36,895 bases of DNA from Ichthyophonus hoferi (GCA_002751075.1 NAOQ01000405.1:16598-53492); one strand, 5' to 3'; numbered from the stretch's first letter, positions 19,725 through 35,648 are shown. A program made the numbers and translations. Notes: generated by a model from the letters alone, not told the origin.

Positions 19725-21809
19725 ATGGTCAGATTAGGACACAAAATAAAACAAACTTTCATAGGCCGTCATGTACAGAATTGGATTACATGCTTAATTA
19801 TTGTATCCATTACGTACATCCTCCTGACCGCCTTGGAAGTTGATCGTCACGATGTTATGACCAAAGCGCAAACTGAAAAAAATAAAGACGAAGAAACCGG
19901 TTTAGCAGACTCTCTTCAAGGGTTTAGTAATACCCTTACATTAGGAGACGTGGAAATAGACGCAAGTCATGACCGTTATACGCATACAGTGGGGCGACCA
20001 ACCGAAATACCCGAAATACCACAAGTCAACATCTTACAGAAGCACGAAAATGAGAAAGGCGACCATGATTTATTGCTAGATAAACCTGAGAGCGACCTGG
20101 ACGGGTATCTCAATGTAGTCTCCGACGGAGCAACTGGTAATGTTGGGCCAAACTCAAACATAACAAATTCGGTTCTATTGTCATCAACATTATCCAATGT
20201 AGCGGCACAAGCCATTATTAAATTAGACTTTGAGCAACAACAGAAAGAAGATGTCACAGATGCTTTGATTGATGTACACGCAATTATACATGAATTGGAA
20301 AAGCAACACGAAGAGGCAAGGCATAATGAACAAGTATCTCTAAGAGAAGATATAGACGCTAGTCAATCTCAGAACGCCAGCATGAAGATGTTGCATACTG
20401 TGGTACAGATAATAACACCATCTGTGGATCTAGCGCAACAGGACCAGGCCTTAATGGGCCAGGGTGATTTGCTTATAGATATGGCTGAAAGAGAAAAGTC
20501 AGAACAATTTGAACGACTAGTGGGACAAGATACAAAGAACACTAAGCAAATAAACACCCTCGTTGTATCCTCATCATCGTCAACGGTGAATGATCAAGCA
20601 CAAATAAGATTAAAACATAAACTTAAGAATACAGATGCTCTTCCAGTGGATGCTTTCGTAGTAGTCAAAAAAAAAGATTCGGATTTAGAGATAGGCACAA
20701 ATTTTTTGGGTGGAGATATACCTTTGAAAAAGACAGTAGCAGTAAATACACCACGAATTTTTCATTTGCTTGGGACCCGACTTGCCATGGGAGTGGGTAA
20801 ATACCCCACACGCATGAACATGACCCTAGATCTCTTTGAGACATTTACTCTTCCCAACGTAGTAAGGCAGGAAGGGCCTTTCCAATGGGTTCTTTTTACC
20901 GATCCAAAAATGTTAGATGCTTATCGACATAGACTTAATAGAATCATTAAACCGTATTCATTCATTCACGTTGCACAGACTTTACAGTGTCCATATGGTA
21001 TGTCACCCATGTTTCAACCACCAGACTATGCCGGCGTACCCAGCCTCAGCAATATGGTTGTCAACGTTTCTAGAGACTATGACGTTGTTATAACCACAAG
21101 GGTAGATGCAGACGATATTATGCATCCTGATGCGTTCAAAATCACACGTTTGTTAGTTAATTCACGCTTTGATTCAATTTTGAATAGGTCTAGTAACGTA
21201 AAGAAGAATCACACAGTATTAGATCAGTCTCCAGTGTTTGCAGTTACTTTCAAAGGTGGATATACATGGCATCCCGTAGCAAATAGTGATTACGGTAGAT
21301 TAGCCCCACTTACAGCCCCAACTCATGCAATAGGTATGTCTATTGTAGCTCCGGCCTCCATGGATGTACGAGAATGCAATGCATATGGTTTCCATCACAA
21401 AGAAGTGCTGGATTATACCAGGATGCAGTGTATTAAACACATAAGACGCATCATTGAAACTTCAGTCCAATCATCCAACTTAACCCACACGGTACATATA
21501 GCCACCAATATGACATGCCATGATAATGCGACACTGCACATAGTACTTCCAGCCCCGGGGTGGATTTACGTTCGTACATTGCTGAGTGATGCTAAGGCAA
21601 ATATGAAATTTAAGAAAAGAAGGAAGGGGAACATCAAGGCCAAAGACACTGCAAGAGTTTTAAAGAGATTTCATATCAACCCCCAAGCTGTAAAAGAGCT
21701 AATTAGGAGATTACCAACGTTATATAATAATCTTTTAAACGAAAACGTAAGTGGAAAGGCATGTGGATTTCAGAGAAATCATGTTGAATTAAGCAATAAT
21801 AATAACTAG
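19725..21809 (+). CDS. Type II membrane glycosyltransferase-like protein (putative rhamnosyltransferase family)
   Basis: A single-exon 694-aa protein. The start is the ATG at 19725; the frame extends two codons further upstream only through a TTG. Residues 1-18 are basic and 19-37 form one transmembrane segment (WITCLIIVSITYILLTAL), followed by a long hydrophilic, probably lumenal stem (40-340). The catalytic-like domain begins near 343 (RIFHLLGTRLA) and contains GPFQWVLFTD (about 385-394) and TRVDADD (458-464), where the Asp cluster resembles the metal/sugar-nucleotide site of GT-A enzymes. The layout and these motifs resemble the family annotated as putative rhamnosyl transferase (DUF3118), shared by some bacteria and protists. 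It probably acts in the Golgi on glycoproteins or polysaccharides. The true donor sugar cannot be told. The basic C-terminal tail (about 628-650) is unusual. AATAAA follows 73 nt after the stop. Confidence 0.7.
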   Translation: MVRLGHKIKQTFIGRHVQNWITCLIIVSITYILLTALEVDRHDVMTKAQTEKNKDEETGLADSLQGFSNTLTLGDVEIDASHDRYTHTVGRPTEIPEIPQVNILQKHENEKGDHDLLLDKPESDLDGYLNVVSDGATGNVGPNSNITNSVLLSSTLSNVAAQAIIKLDFEQQQKEDVTDALIDVHAIIHELEKQHEEARHNEQVSLREDIDASQSQNASMKMLHTVVQIITPSVDLAQQDQALMGQGDLLIDMAEREKSEQFERLVGQDTKNTKQINTLVVSSSSSTVNDQAQIRLKHKLKNTDALPVDAFVVVKKKDSDLEIGTNFLGGDIPLKKTVAVNTPRIFHLLGTRLAMGVGKYPTRMNMTLDLFETFTLPNVVRQEGPFQWVLFTDPKMLDAYRHRLNRIIKPYSFIHVAQTLQCPYGMSPMFQPPDYAGVPSLSNMVVNVSRDYDVVITTRVDADDIMHPDAFKITRLLVNSRFDSILNRSSNVKKNHTVLDQSPVFAVTFKGGYTWHPVANSDYGRLAPLTAPTHAIGMSIVAPASMDVRECNAYGFHHKEVLDYTRMQCIKHIRRIIETSVQSSNLTHTVHIATNMTCHDNATLHIVLPAPGWIYVRTLLSDAKANMKFKKRRKGNIKAKDTARVLKRFHINPQAVKELIRRLPTLYNNLLNENVSGKACGFQRNHVELSNNNN

Positions 21810-21881
21810 ACTCAAAGTTTTAATCTGCCTTTATATTTAGTTTATAATCAATTTATATCACTTGTAATTAGTTTTTTACAT

Positions 21882-21887
21882 AATAAA
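21882..21887 (+). promoter_or_regulatory. Probable polyadenylation signal of the glycosyltransferase-like gene
   Basis: An AATAAA hexamer 73 nt downstream of the TAG stop, in AT-rich DNA with no competing gene before the repeat at about 22075. Confidence 0.55.
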
Positions 21888-22074
21888 GAAGCAATTATGA
21901 TTTCTTGTACTTATTTATACTTTTGATTAACATTTCCCTACAATATATTTATCATGAATGTGTGCATACACTACAATATAGTCTCTGAGCAATAACTAGG
22001 CGAAGCTTAATCATATACAAGCATGCCACTAACCACTAACATTAAAATATTCATTGGGTAGAAGCCATTGGTTA

Positions 22075-22805
22075 CAAGAGCATTATCTCCGAATGAATAC
22101 GTTAGTTGTAATTGATTTGTTGAAACATAGTTTGCATGTAGTGAATTGGCCCATGAACCACGAAGGGAAATACTACGGATACTTATGACTGGTCCCATTT
22201 AGGTTATTAAACTCAACTATATGGGTGTTACTTACAAGTTGGCACTGGCAGTAAAATGAAGTGTAAAAGAAAAAAGAGGTCGGTAACAAAAGACCCCCGC
22301 CCACATATATGCGGAGCACTAGTTAAAATAGACCCGTTCACACATACGTGGTATCAATTGAAAAATACGAAGTTCTCGTAAACGCACACAAAAATCACTT
22401 TGCATTTAATTATATAAATGTAATAACCACATGGTTATTGTGACGTCTAATCCATCACTGGCTCTTGTATATGATAATCAGTGTCCAGATCTCTCGCTCG
22501 TTCTGAACTCATAGAACTGCTTATTAACATTAAATAGCGACGATAATTATTATTTACATCGTAATATCACCCCTTAATGATCGATCTCATTGTGTAATTT
22601 CCACATTCGCACCAAAGCGTATATCTCTTCTGAATTAGAACATAGATAAACTTACTACAGAACCTCTATCACAACAGCTGAGCCTTAAAAGACAGATTTG
22701 ATCAGGCCCAGCAATATTAGTAACTCCTACCAGTTATACAATTGGAGATCTCGACAGCTGTAGGCAAGTCAATAGAACTGCCACAGTTCCTTATACTAAT
22801 CAAGA
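22075..22805 (+). repeat. Dispersed repeat family, copy B
   Basis: Same orientation as copy A and collinear with it through CACATAYGTGGT, CTTTGCATTTAATTAT, AATCAGTGTCCAGATC (also in copy D), TTAATGATCGATC, CACCAAAGCG and AGTTATACAATTGGAGAT. It begins with a block resembling the starts of copies C and D (CCGAATGAATACG). It has no ORF of note, and its boundaries are approximate. Confidence 0.75.
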
Positions 22806-23337
22806 GGAGCTTGGGAGTTGAGATTTTTATCTCAAAGATTAACTTCATTTAGGCATAAATAACAGAAATAAAATATATTAATGGCTAAAGATGATTTAGG
22901 ATTTAAAATTTAATTATCATAATAACCAAGCCTCGTAGATACCCAAGGTAAAAAGTACTCCACATAACATTATAATATGTTTAGATAGGTTCCAGGCAAA
23001 ATAATCCTAGTCAAATACATTTACCAAAGTCAATTTTCATAAATAATTTTTAGTGTTTATCCATCCGCGTTTGTTTATTCGGACTAGAAGTTACCAATGA
23101 CCAGTAAGAAATAAAACACAGTTCATTTCTTGACACGCAATTTTACAGTACATCTGTACAGGTATAAACGCCTAATAGGATAACAATCCAAGCCTCAGGC
23201 TTGGCTTAAGACCACGAACCTTCAAATGAAATTATCATTAGAATGACCATATCTAAAGATATAAAGTAAACTATAAACAAAAAACAAAATAAACTAGCCC
23301 AATTCGACAAAGGATGTGGAGGAATAACACAGGTTAT
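22806..23337. other. 3' flank of the aspartate aminotransferase gene
   Basis: AT-rich and without a gene. It includes the GC-rich hairpin at 23188-23204. Confidence 0.45.
23188..23204 (-). other. GC-rich hairpin 134 nt after the aminotransferase stop
   Basis: CCAAGCC and GGCTTGG form a perfect 7-bp stem around a three-base loop that reads TGA on the gene's sense strand, the same loop as the hairpin after helicase 1. Confidence 0.5.
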
Positions 23338-27726
<4,389 letters not shown>

Positions 27727-28975
27727 TATCAGCATTATTTATAATAAAAAAATAGAGTTAACAACTCAAGACCCAGATGGATATATGATAGTGTTTCCTA
27801 TTAATGGTGTTTGGTATTATAGGTATGTAAGTTATGCAAAACCACCATAAAAAACCGATGTTTTGACCGCTGTTTTATTGGGTGGCTCAACTAATATATT
27901 TTAAGACCCAATCATTAAATAACTAGATATACAGTATAATTAATATAATTACATTAGCCACTAATCTTTCACAATAAATATTTACACATCAGATAAAATC
28001 ACCGTAAATTGTTCTCATTGCTTCTAACGGTACTAGAACGAACTACATGCAAGGTACTGGCTACCAGGTCGCATAAGCCATTATTGAATTATCTTTTATT
28101 ACATTGTTTGGTCTAATGGGGAGATATTTAGTACAATAGGTACTGGCCTGTCATATCGGAATCATTATGTAAAGAAAGAAATGGCTATTAATGTTGCTAT
28201 ACATACTAGTATCGGCATATTATGTGTTTTACATAAATACTACGTGTATAGAACATAAGTAGATTAGAAATGTCGCATTACTTGGAGCATGTATCTAGCT
28301 AAAGTAGTAATGACCTTTTATTAAAAGTATGAAAGAATTTGAAAATGTCATTATCTATTTCTAATCCTACTTTACCTTTCTCGAATTTAAAAATGTTCAT
28401 TACTCTTAGTTTTATGTCAGTGAAATGACGTTTCGTCAAACCTAATCTTAGTCTTATTGGTGATCGGCATCAATCAATAATGATGCCCTAGTAGAACCGT
28501 GTGTAGAAATAAAATGTATATTCCCTAGGATGTTTATTGTTTGTACGCTAGAGAAATCGCTAGACAGAGTTTTATTAAATAGAAACTAATGATTATTGGT
28601 CGTTATATAAAAGTTGCGTATCGTGCCTTCGTCCGTGGCCAATGCTGGCACAGCTAACGCTCTCATGTATTTAAAGGGCTTTCACTAAGAGTTTAATCAA
28701 AAATATTCCGTGAATCATTGATCTGAATTAGTTCTTGATTGGCTCAGAATCTATTTCAATAGTGCTATGTTATATTTTTCACACATTTTTCAGCCATGCT
28801 CCTAATACAGTTACTAAGATAACTTCCTCATTTTTTTTTTTTTTTTTAGCTTATTGAATCTAGAAATATGTACATAATAATAATGATAATAATAATATAT
28901 GTTTGTGTGGTGTAGTGTATGCATGCTTTAGTACAGGACATACAATTATTACAGTCGCTCTTGGCGCTCTGGAAT
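27727..28975. other. Upstream region of the aminotransferase gene; no gene seen
   Basis: AT-rich with no ORF or domain I can recognise. It holds a T-tract of about 18 nt near 28831-28848 and ATA/ATAATA repeats near 28875-28900. Confidence 0.45.
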
Positions 28976-29390
28976 CATAGGAACATTGAGAAGGTGCTAT
29001 AAGATCGTTAACTCTGAATGAACACGTAGTTTGACCGAAATCCTGATAGCAAGTGGATAATGCAATGAACAGTCTTATATTAGATAATTGAATACCGTTT
29101 TTTTAAGAGCAAATCAATTTGTCATTGCATAGTATGCAGTATGTGAACACTTACATCAACGAGGAAACTGGTTAATTTGCCATTTAAATGAAGACCCAAA
29201 AATACTCGAATATCTAGGTAAGATCAGACAATTCTAGTGGGTCTCTGTAACCTAATCGTGAGTTGTATTAGCCAATAATAACGTTTTCAGCCATTCCCAT
29301 TTACAATAATAAAGACAACTATACAACACCAACTTGGTGACGCCGAAACCTGTGGGCAAGTCACTAACTACTATAGATTGCTATAAGAAG
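28976..29390 (+). repeat. Dispersed repeat family, copy C (left arm of an inverted pair)
   Basis: It aligns with the reverse complement of copy D from TATAAGA..GTTAACT..GAATGAACAC through CAGACAATTCTAGTGGGT and CCATTTACAATAAT. Its end resembles the ends of copies A and B (GGGCAAGTCA near AGTCACTAACT). The middle part found in A and B is missing. Confidence 0.65.
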
Positions 29391-30857
29391 ATAAGAAGGA
29401 TTCAATTACATTAGTTAATAAGAAATTATGGCTGTATTAACTTCACATAAAGTTCTTTTTTTTTTCTTTTTTTTTGGCAGTGGGATACTTCTTATTAGAT
29501 ACTTTTATTATGGTTAAAACTTTATCACTTATATACATATAAACATTCATAATTTTGTCTGAAGTTTATCTTAAGGTATTTTATTTTAGTGTTTATGTTT
29601 ATTAAACAATAATAAAAAATAGAAACCCAATATGATTTTAAGTTAAGTGTTGCCAAGCTATATGTTTAAAACTAACAATCACACTAATGCCTGCCCAGTG
29701 AGAAAGTACCGACTTTAATAAAGTATATAAACTAAGCCCAGACTGGCTCTGGGCAAAGGTTTAATTTATTTATTTATAAATGAAATATTCAAATTTATTG
29801 AAGTACTTAAATCGGACACAAGCTCACTATACACGTGGTGTTAGATTTTGTACCATACTAGCATCAGCTCAATCAATATATGCCCATTAGATTTTAGAGC
29901 ATGTTGAACAGCTAATTAAGTCAATTATCGGGTACATCACTGGGTTACGAGCTAAAACCCACATAGAAGCAGAGACTGTGATCTTAACAAATCTAGAGTA
30001 GAGATATCAAGCGACAGCAACAATTTCTAGGAAGGACTACCTATACCCTTGGATTCTGGCACTGATTCATTTAGATTGATAAATTCTAACGGGATTCAAC
30101 CTTGGACTTTGCGTTTGCCCTTGGTTTGGACGTGGCATCTTTGCTAGATTTTTCTGAAAAATGGTCTGAGTGAAAATTCGTTCGCGCCATGACTTCCACT
30201 CTAAAGTTGGGTGCCAGTTTTATGCAATAGTGCTTCCATGTAGTGACTGAGGCGCATTACAGTCCAGTACTCCATACTATTACGGAGACCCTGCATTTGT
30301 TGCACTAGAATTGTTGGGAGCAGGTATGCAAGTGGGAGTCTAAGGGTCTTATGTACAAGGCTGTGCTTAAATTAGTCAAGTATCCTTCTGGGGTCAAACC
30401 ACTCCGGCTATGTAGGTTTTGAAGTGTAAAGTGGTATCTGACACCATCTTTGGGACGTTCAAGGTTAGGTTGGTTGGTTGTGGTAATGTCCAGCATCCCT
30501 ATCAATACAGGTTATCTCTAACCCTTTGGCTACAATAAGCCGAGCATAAAATGATTAATTCCTTATCAGTTAGTAGCACGTTCTAAATCAAGTAAATACA
30601 TTGGTCAATACATAGAATGGTAGCTGTCAACTTAGATCTCCTATGTTATTCAGGCTGCTGCTACACAGGCTTTCTGAAACAGTCATCTTCAGGTATCCAT
30701 GTTTGCTGTCAACCGAAGGGTTTAATTGACTCCAACTTCCCACACAACTTCTGGAAGCTGCCGAAGTTGCTGTATGACCTGCACGAGTTATTTTCATGTT
30801 GGTATATCACCTTTACTTCTTTCTTGAATTCTCTCAGTTCACTTAAGACTTACTATT
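29391..30857 (-). mobile_element. Internal region between inverted repeat arms; decayed, unclassified
   Basis: About 1.47 kb enclosed by copies C (+) and D (-). From about 29950 to 30857 base composition is richer in G and C than around it, and the minus strand has several open coding-like stretches (for example 30505-30305, ending in HLHTCSQQF). I cannot name a protein family. The arrangement resembles a DNA element with long terminal inverted repeats, but chance convergence of two repeat copies is possible. It is treated as a broken fossil. Confidence 0.35.
29736..29754. other. GC-rich hairpin inside the inverted-arm element
   Basis: GCCCAGA and TCTGGGC form a perfect 7-bp stem with loop CTGGC, in otherwise AT-rich DNA. 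Confidence 0.5.
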
Positions 30858-31488
30858 GAAATTTAATGGTAGTATTTAGTTCGCTGATTTTTGAACGAGT
30901 GAGGGATCTGGACACTGATTTGTTTTATGTGAGCGCTAACGGTAGTCTAGACATTACAATAACGATGTGATTATTATATAAATATCTATTGTGCAAAATT
31001 TTGTGTATATTGGGAGTACTTTGTATTTTTTGCCAGTCGACCGTATCTTTGTGAACAGCCAGAGGCCGAGCGGTCAGGGGCTTAATTAGTTATTTCGGTT
31101 TTCATTTATATTTGTCTTATCTTATCGTGCGGGAAAATTGCAGTTAGCATCTGTATAGCTGTATTCATTATTGTAAATGGAGCTGATTGTAGAGACTATT
31201 ATTGGCCAATCCAACTCACGATAGGTCACAGAAACCCACTAGAATTGTCTGATTTTAGACGCAATTTTTAAATACTATTGTGTTAAATATTTAAATGGCA
31301 TATTTACTCATTTCTTCATCGAATGTAATAGTGTTCATATACCGTATACTATGTATTGACCAGAATCGATCTACTTATTATAGAACGGTATTCGATTAAC
31401 TAAAATAAGACTGATCTTTGGATTATTGCTAGCTATCAAAGATCGACTGAACTATGTGTTCATTCGCAGTTAACAGTCTTATAACAGG
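30858..31488 (-). repeat. Dispersed repeat family, copy D (right arm of an inverted pair)
   Basis: Read on the minus strand it starts TGTTATAAGACTGTTAACTG and continues collinear with copy C, then with the centre of copies A and B (AATCAGTGTCCAGATC, CATCGTTATTGTAATGTCTA). It lacks the right-hand end present in A, B and C. Confidence 0.7.
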
Positions 31489-31489
31489 G

Positions 31490-31935
31490 CCTATTAGGTG
31501 CCCGATGCTGGCATGGGTGCCATATAACCAGGAAGATACCCTAAAGTGTGCTAATAAAGATGCATGTATCTCTGGGTTGGAACTTATTTTATGGTGCAGG
31601 TATTGCACTTGCCTTGTCATAGCGGAGATGTGGGTTTTTTTGGGCAGTTTACGGCTGTTCCCCATGTAGGATGCATGAAGATGATAAGGCCAATTGTGGC
31701 ATATATTAAGGATACGCTTAATTTAGGTATAGTGTACCACCCCATAAAATTAACCCCAGTTTCTTATTTAAATGAAGGTCAACCTCCAGTTATGTAGGCA
31801 TAATTAATGGTGCTACGGTATCTTGCATTTGCACATACAGGGCTTAACTACAACGAGTAGTACAGAGGCTGGATTCGTGGCCCTGGCCAAGGCAGTGAAG
31901 GAATCGGTGCATTTCGGGCGTTTTCTCAGGTAATT
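31490..31935 (+). mobile_element. Ty1/copia retrotransposon fossil (end of reverse transcriptase to RNase H)
   Basis: Two parts are recognisable: a stretch at about 31660-31735 resembling the conserved copia block that follows the reverse transcriptase (DTLNLGIVY), and one at about 31840-31930 resembling the RNase H block (SSTEAGFVALAKAVKE). The order and orientation are those of a plus-strand copia pol 3' end. It is clearly broken and partial, and appears old. No LTR can be assigned. Copy D of the dispersed repeat abuts its left side in the opposite orientation. Confidence 0.65.
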
Positions 31936-33178
31936 AGGTCAGTCTCAATAATGGGCAATAATAAATCATCAGTATTAATGACAGAAGCTGTAACACTTAG
32001 TTATCAGACCAATCACTTTATGTCACCATTTTGCCCAAGAGAAAGTAGCCAATGGTGAGATTGTACTTGACTAGTGTTAAAACAGGAATGTTTAATTAAT
32101 ATAAGTATTTCTTTATATGGTTATAAACATTTACTATTATTAGCAATTGTTATTATATTTGCAGCCTGGGAAACTAGTTTGTGTAAACTATTGGTGTTAA
32201 ACGGCAATCCGGGTATTCTCTTCCTTTCTAAACGAATGTACGTCACAGGAACGGTTGTGTCTCTATGTACTATTAATTGCACAAGCAGTCTTTGCAATTA
32301 ATATCAGAACATAATTTGATGATGGAACCAGTCTAGCTTTAACTCTTTAAATACCTGACTAGATGCCCGATACCTAGTCCACAATCTACCAAGTTCTAAT
32401 TTCGATTGCACGTTACTTGCTGATCCAATCTACTTTGTGGCTCTTCCAACACTTGATTGGATTACAATAAGCACAACAGGCCGCCTTAGATTCCTTAATA
32501 GGAACACGGTATCTTTTAACCAATAATAAGATTACTTACTACATATCGTAAGACGTTCTAGAGCGAATACAAGTCACTATCGCTTACATAAAGTAATATA
32601 AATTATTATATGACGAGATTTATACTAATCTCGATCAGATCACTAACATTGACGACCAATAATCAACAGCGACACTTACCTTTAAGGCAATTAAACAAAC
32701 CAGGAAAGTGCTATCCTGGGTTTCGGCTTAATAGACTGGATTGATTGATGCAATTAAAGAATACAACTTTCCTTATATATACTTAGGTCAGAAGGTTGCT
32801 AAGGTTTTTAGGATTGGGAGTCCCAAGTCTACTACTTCTTTGAAATACTGTATATGTTTTGGTTTATATAACTACCCTGAAATAATCATAATTCCCTTTC
32901 ATTAGTTACTTTGTTTAACTTAAGGGAGAGTAGAAATGAACATAAGAATGAAAGATGATCATTAATTGAATTGAACCAGGTGGGTTAGACCATTGGAAAT
33001 TTCAAGCGGCCAAAAAATATGTTAGAGAAGTAATAGATATAGAAAATATACTACAATATAAACAGAAAATTAATGCTAAAAGGAAGTCTACAACGGAGAC
33101 ACCTTGGAGACAAGAGATATATATATCTTCCTTCATATATAATTTATTGTACTTAATGAAAAAAATAGTATTATTTTT
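31936..33178. other. Quiet AT-rich region
   Basis: No gene recognised. A 75-codon ORF at 32074-32301 follows the copia fossil but shows no family resemblance. Confidence 0.45.
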
Positions 33179-33741
33179 TTACAATCTCTCAGTGTTGGTA
33201 CAGGCAAGAAGCTTGTTACCAATCGTTGATAATCGGAATACTGCAAAGCCGCCACCTATAACAGCATAGCCGCCAAATAATATTATAATATGCATGTGTT
33301 CATAATTATAAATAGGATCCAGTCTGTCAAGTACTTTTCTCATATTTTAGATGGTACTCCCTTGCCGAAGGACATTCTCAATCAAGAGATACTAGCCAAT
33401 TCTTTTCCCATTAAGTAATAACTAATACCTACAGAATTCTATTATTCACAACACGCAATAGGGTGTAGCTACAATCACCTTGGCTCACTTTAATAATACC
33501 TATCTGTTTGTCGGTCCCATTAAAGAACACCAATTTGACGTTCAAGAACACATCGCCTAAATAAAGTCTCTCTCTGGCATCTCCAATCAGAATGTTGGTG
33601 TTAAATTCATCCTTTTCCTTGAGATATTCTAGTAGTAGGTTTCAGGGCGAATAATCAAGTGGGTACCATTATCCAGGGAAGTTTCAAGAGTGGGGAAACC
33701 TGCAAGCTCTGGATGAGGGGTGCGGTAAGTATTCATTTGAC
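33179..33741 (-). pseudogene. C-terminal remnant of a pepsin-like (A1) aspartic protease with membrane tail
   Basis: After a TACTTCAG acceptor, the minus strand reads FPTLETSLDNGTHLIIRPETYY (33741 to about 33630; the middle fits the A1 'F.gG..l.i.Pe.Y' block). In a shifted frame it continues with LGDVFLNVKLVFFNGTDKQIG (about 33550-33485), the typical C-terminal 'iLGDvFLr.yyvvFD...riGfA' block. Further on, a glycine-rich hydrophobic segment (LFGGYAVIGGGFAVF) precedes a TAA at 33179, consistent with a C-terminal membrane anchor. At least one frame break inside the domain and a stop between the domain and the tail suggest a pseudogene, unless introns or assembly errors explain them. The catalytic Asp motifs would lie upstream and are not seen. 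Confidence 0.5.
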
Positions 33742-33904
33742 CTGAAGTACAACAGATGTATTTTGTATAGGTAACTGTTAATGCAAATTTTTACAAAGTG
33801 AAATAGTTTTAAAAGCAGACGCGTGAGCTTAGGAGAATAGCAATATTGAGTCGAGTCGAGGGTTTGGAGATGGCTGCACAGTATCATGGTAGGCATCCAC
33901 ATTT

Positions 33905-34098
33905 AATCATAAGCTAGTAATTAGATTCATTTAATTAATAAATTTTGGAGTATTATTTAGAAATAGATAATTTTACTCAGATTAGTATACCACGTATAAT
34001 CATAAGCTGGTAATTAGATTCATTTAATTCATAAATTACGGAGTATTATGTAGAAATAGATAATTTAACTCGGTATAATTAGATTAGTATACCGAGTG
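33905..34098. repeat. 93-bp tandem duplication ending in a perfect inverted repeat
   Basis: Two units start AATCATAAGCTRGTAATTAG at 33905 and 33998. The second contains a perfect 9-bp inverted repeat, CTCGGTATA (34069-34077) with TATACCGAG (34088-34096). Confidence 0.75.
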
Positions 34099-34467
34099 GT
34101 CCACGGCTCAGCCATGGGGTTTCCCCATAAAACCAATATTTACTTTTTACGGTAGAAGGTATTACGCTTAAAGTAGTACATTCCCGCTATTGATAGAGCA
34201 GATGTGTTCATTAATACTCATATACCAACTAGACTTTCAAATAAGGAATTGGTGGTATTTTTTATTGAGTAGCGTCAAAAAAATCATAAGGTATTGAAAA
34301 GTATATATACATGCTTGAAAAGAATAATAAAGGAGTGCTGCCTAGTCTTTCAAACAATATAGTTACATTTGTTTTGAAAATATATATATTAAGTCACTTA
34401 TATCTAGAGAGTTAGAACTACATAATACAGATAACAATATAGAAAGCCAACCAGTACAATATGATAT

Positions 34468-34740
34468 TATTGCTCATGTTATTGTAGATATAATTATTTT
34501 GTATTTTCGACCAATTTTGAATTACAATTATCATGCCCATTACCTACTATATATTACCTATTTTATATTTCCTATTTTTATTATATATCATATATTACCT
34601 ATTACCTATTTCCTATTATCTATTAGATATTATATATTAAGTATTACCTATTACATATTGCCTTTTATCTATTATTGCTCTTCTTATTGGAGATATAATC
34701 ACTGTATATGCTCAACCAATTTTGGATTGCAATTATCATA
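34468..34740. repeat. Split duplication around a TTACCTA simple repeat
   Basis: A 65-70 bp unit at about 34468-34532 recurs at about 34671-34740 (shared CCAATTTTG and AATTATCAT). Between them lie degenerate ATTACCTATT-type units. Confidence 0.65.
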
Positions 34741-35648
34741 TGTACAATGTTCTACCTTGGAATGACTTGAAGGTTTCTATTTTACTCAAACAAAAGCATG
34801 AGCTGCAGGAGGAGTTTGATAGGGTTTTAATGTGTTGCCTATCAGTTGATAGATGGATTTATAGCACATAAATTTGTTTACAAACAGAACTTAGGAATAC
34901 AATAACTGGTTTTAGTTTCTAATAAATTTTATTTTAAAATTTTAATATGATTTTTAATTTTTAATTTTATGCAGGCTTAACCATTGCAAAGATACGCAAT
35001 CAAAATCATCTATTATAATTAATTACCAAACATACATTTCCACAGGCTAATCCTATATAATCTAGTTATATATCTGATAACTGATAGGTGCACACACATT
35101 ATCTTCATAGGAATCTTAAATTTGATACTACTATATAGGCTATAGGCTGAAAGTCACATGACTGATAAAGAGAATCAATAAACCAAAAATATAAAATAAA
35201 TACAAAACTATCTTACAAGCATTAAAGTGAATCCACACAATCTTAAAAGAGTCTATTTGTGAACTCATTTAAAGCACTTCTATTTAAACAATTTAAAATG
35301 AAGAAACGATTGGTGGATACTACATATATATGAACAGACGAATCTGTTTCTACCTCCCATAACATAGCCCACAACTTATTCAAATAGATATGAGTACAGA
35401 AACTATTCACGACTATACATACAATCACGTATATGGATCTACAGTGATTATCTCTCTTTGATCTGATTTCTATTTTCATGCTCTACTATACTATGCACTG
35501 CCCTAAATACAGCATAATAACTATATAAACTATATCATATAAACTCAGTCAAAAAGACAAAAAATAACACAGAAATAAACTTGCATGGCACGCCTGTGAT
35601 AAACAACCAATAACATCCTTATTCCTGTATACCTCTATATATCTGTAT

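Noticed and set aside
34499-34765. 88-codon plus ORF rich in Tyr/Ile/Leu
   Set aside because: It runs through the ATTACCTATT simple repeat between two duplicated units and has no recognisable domain.
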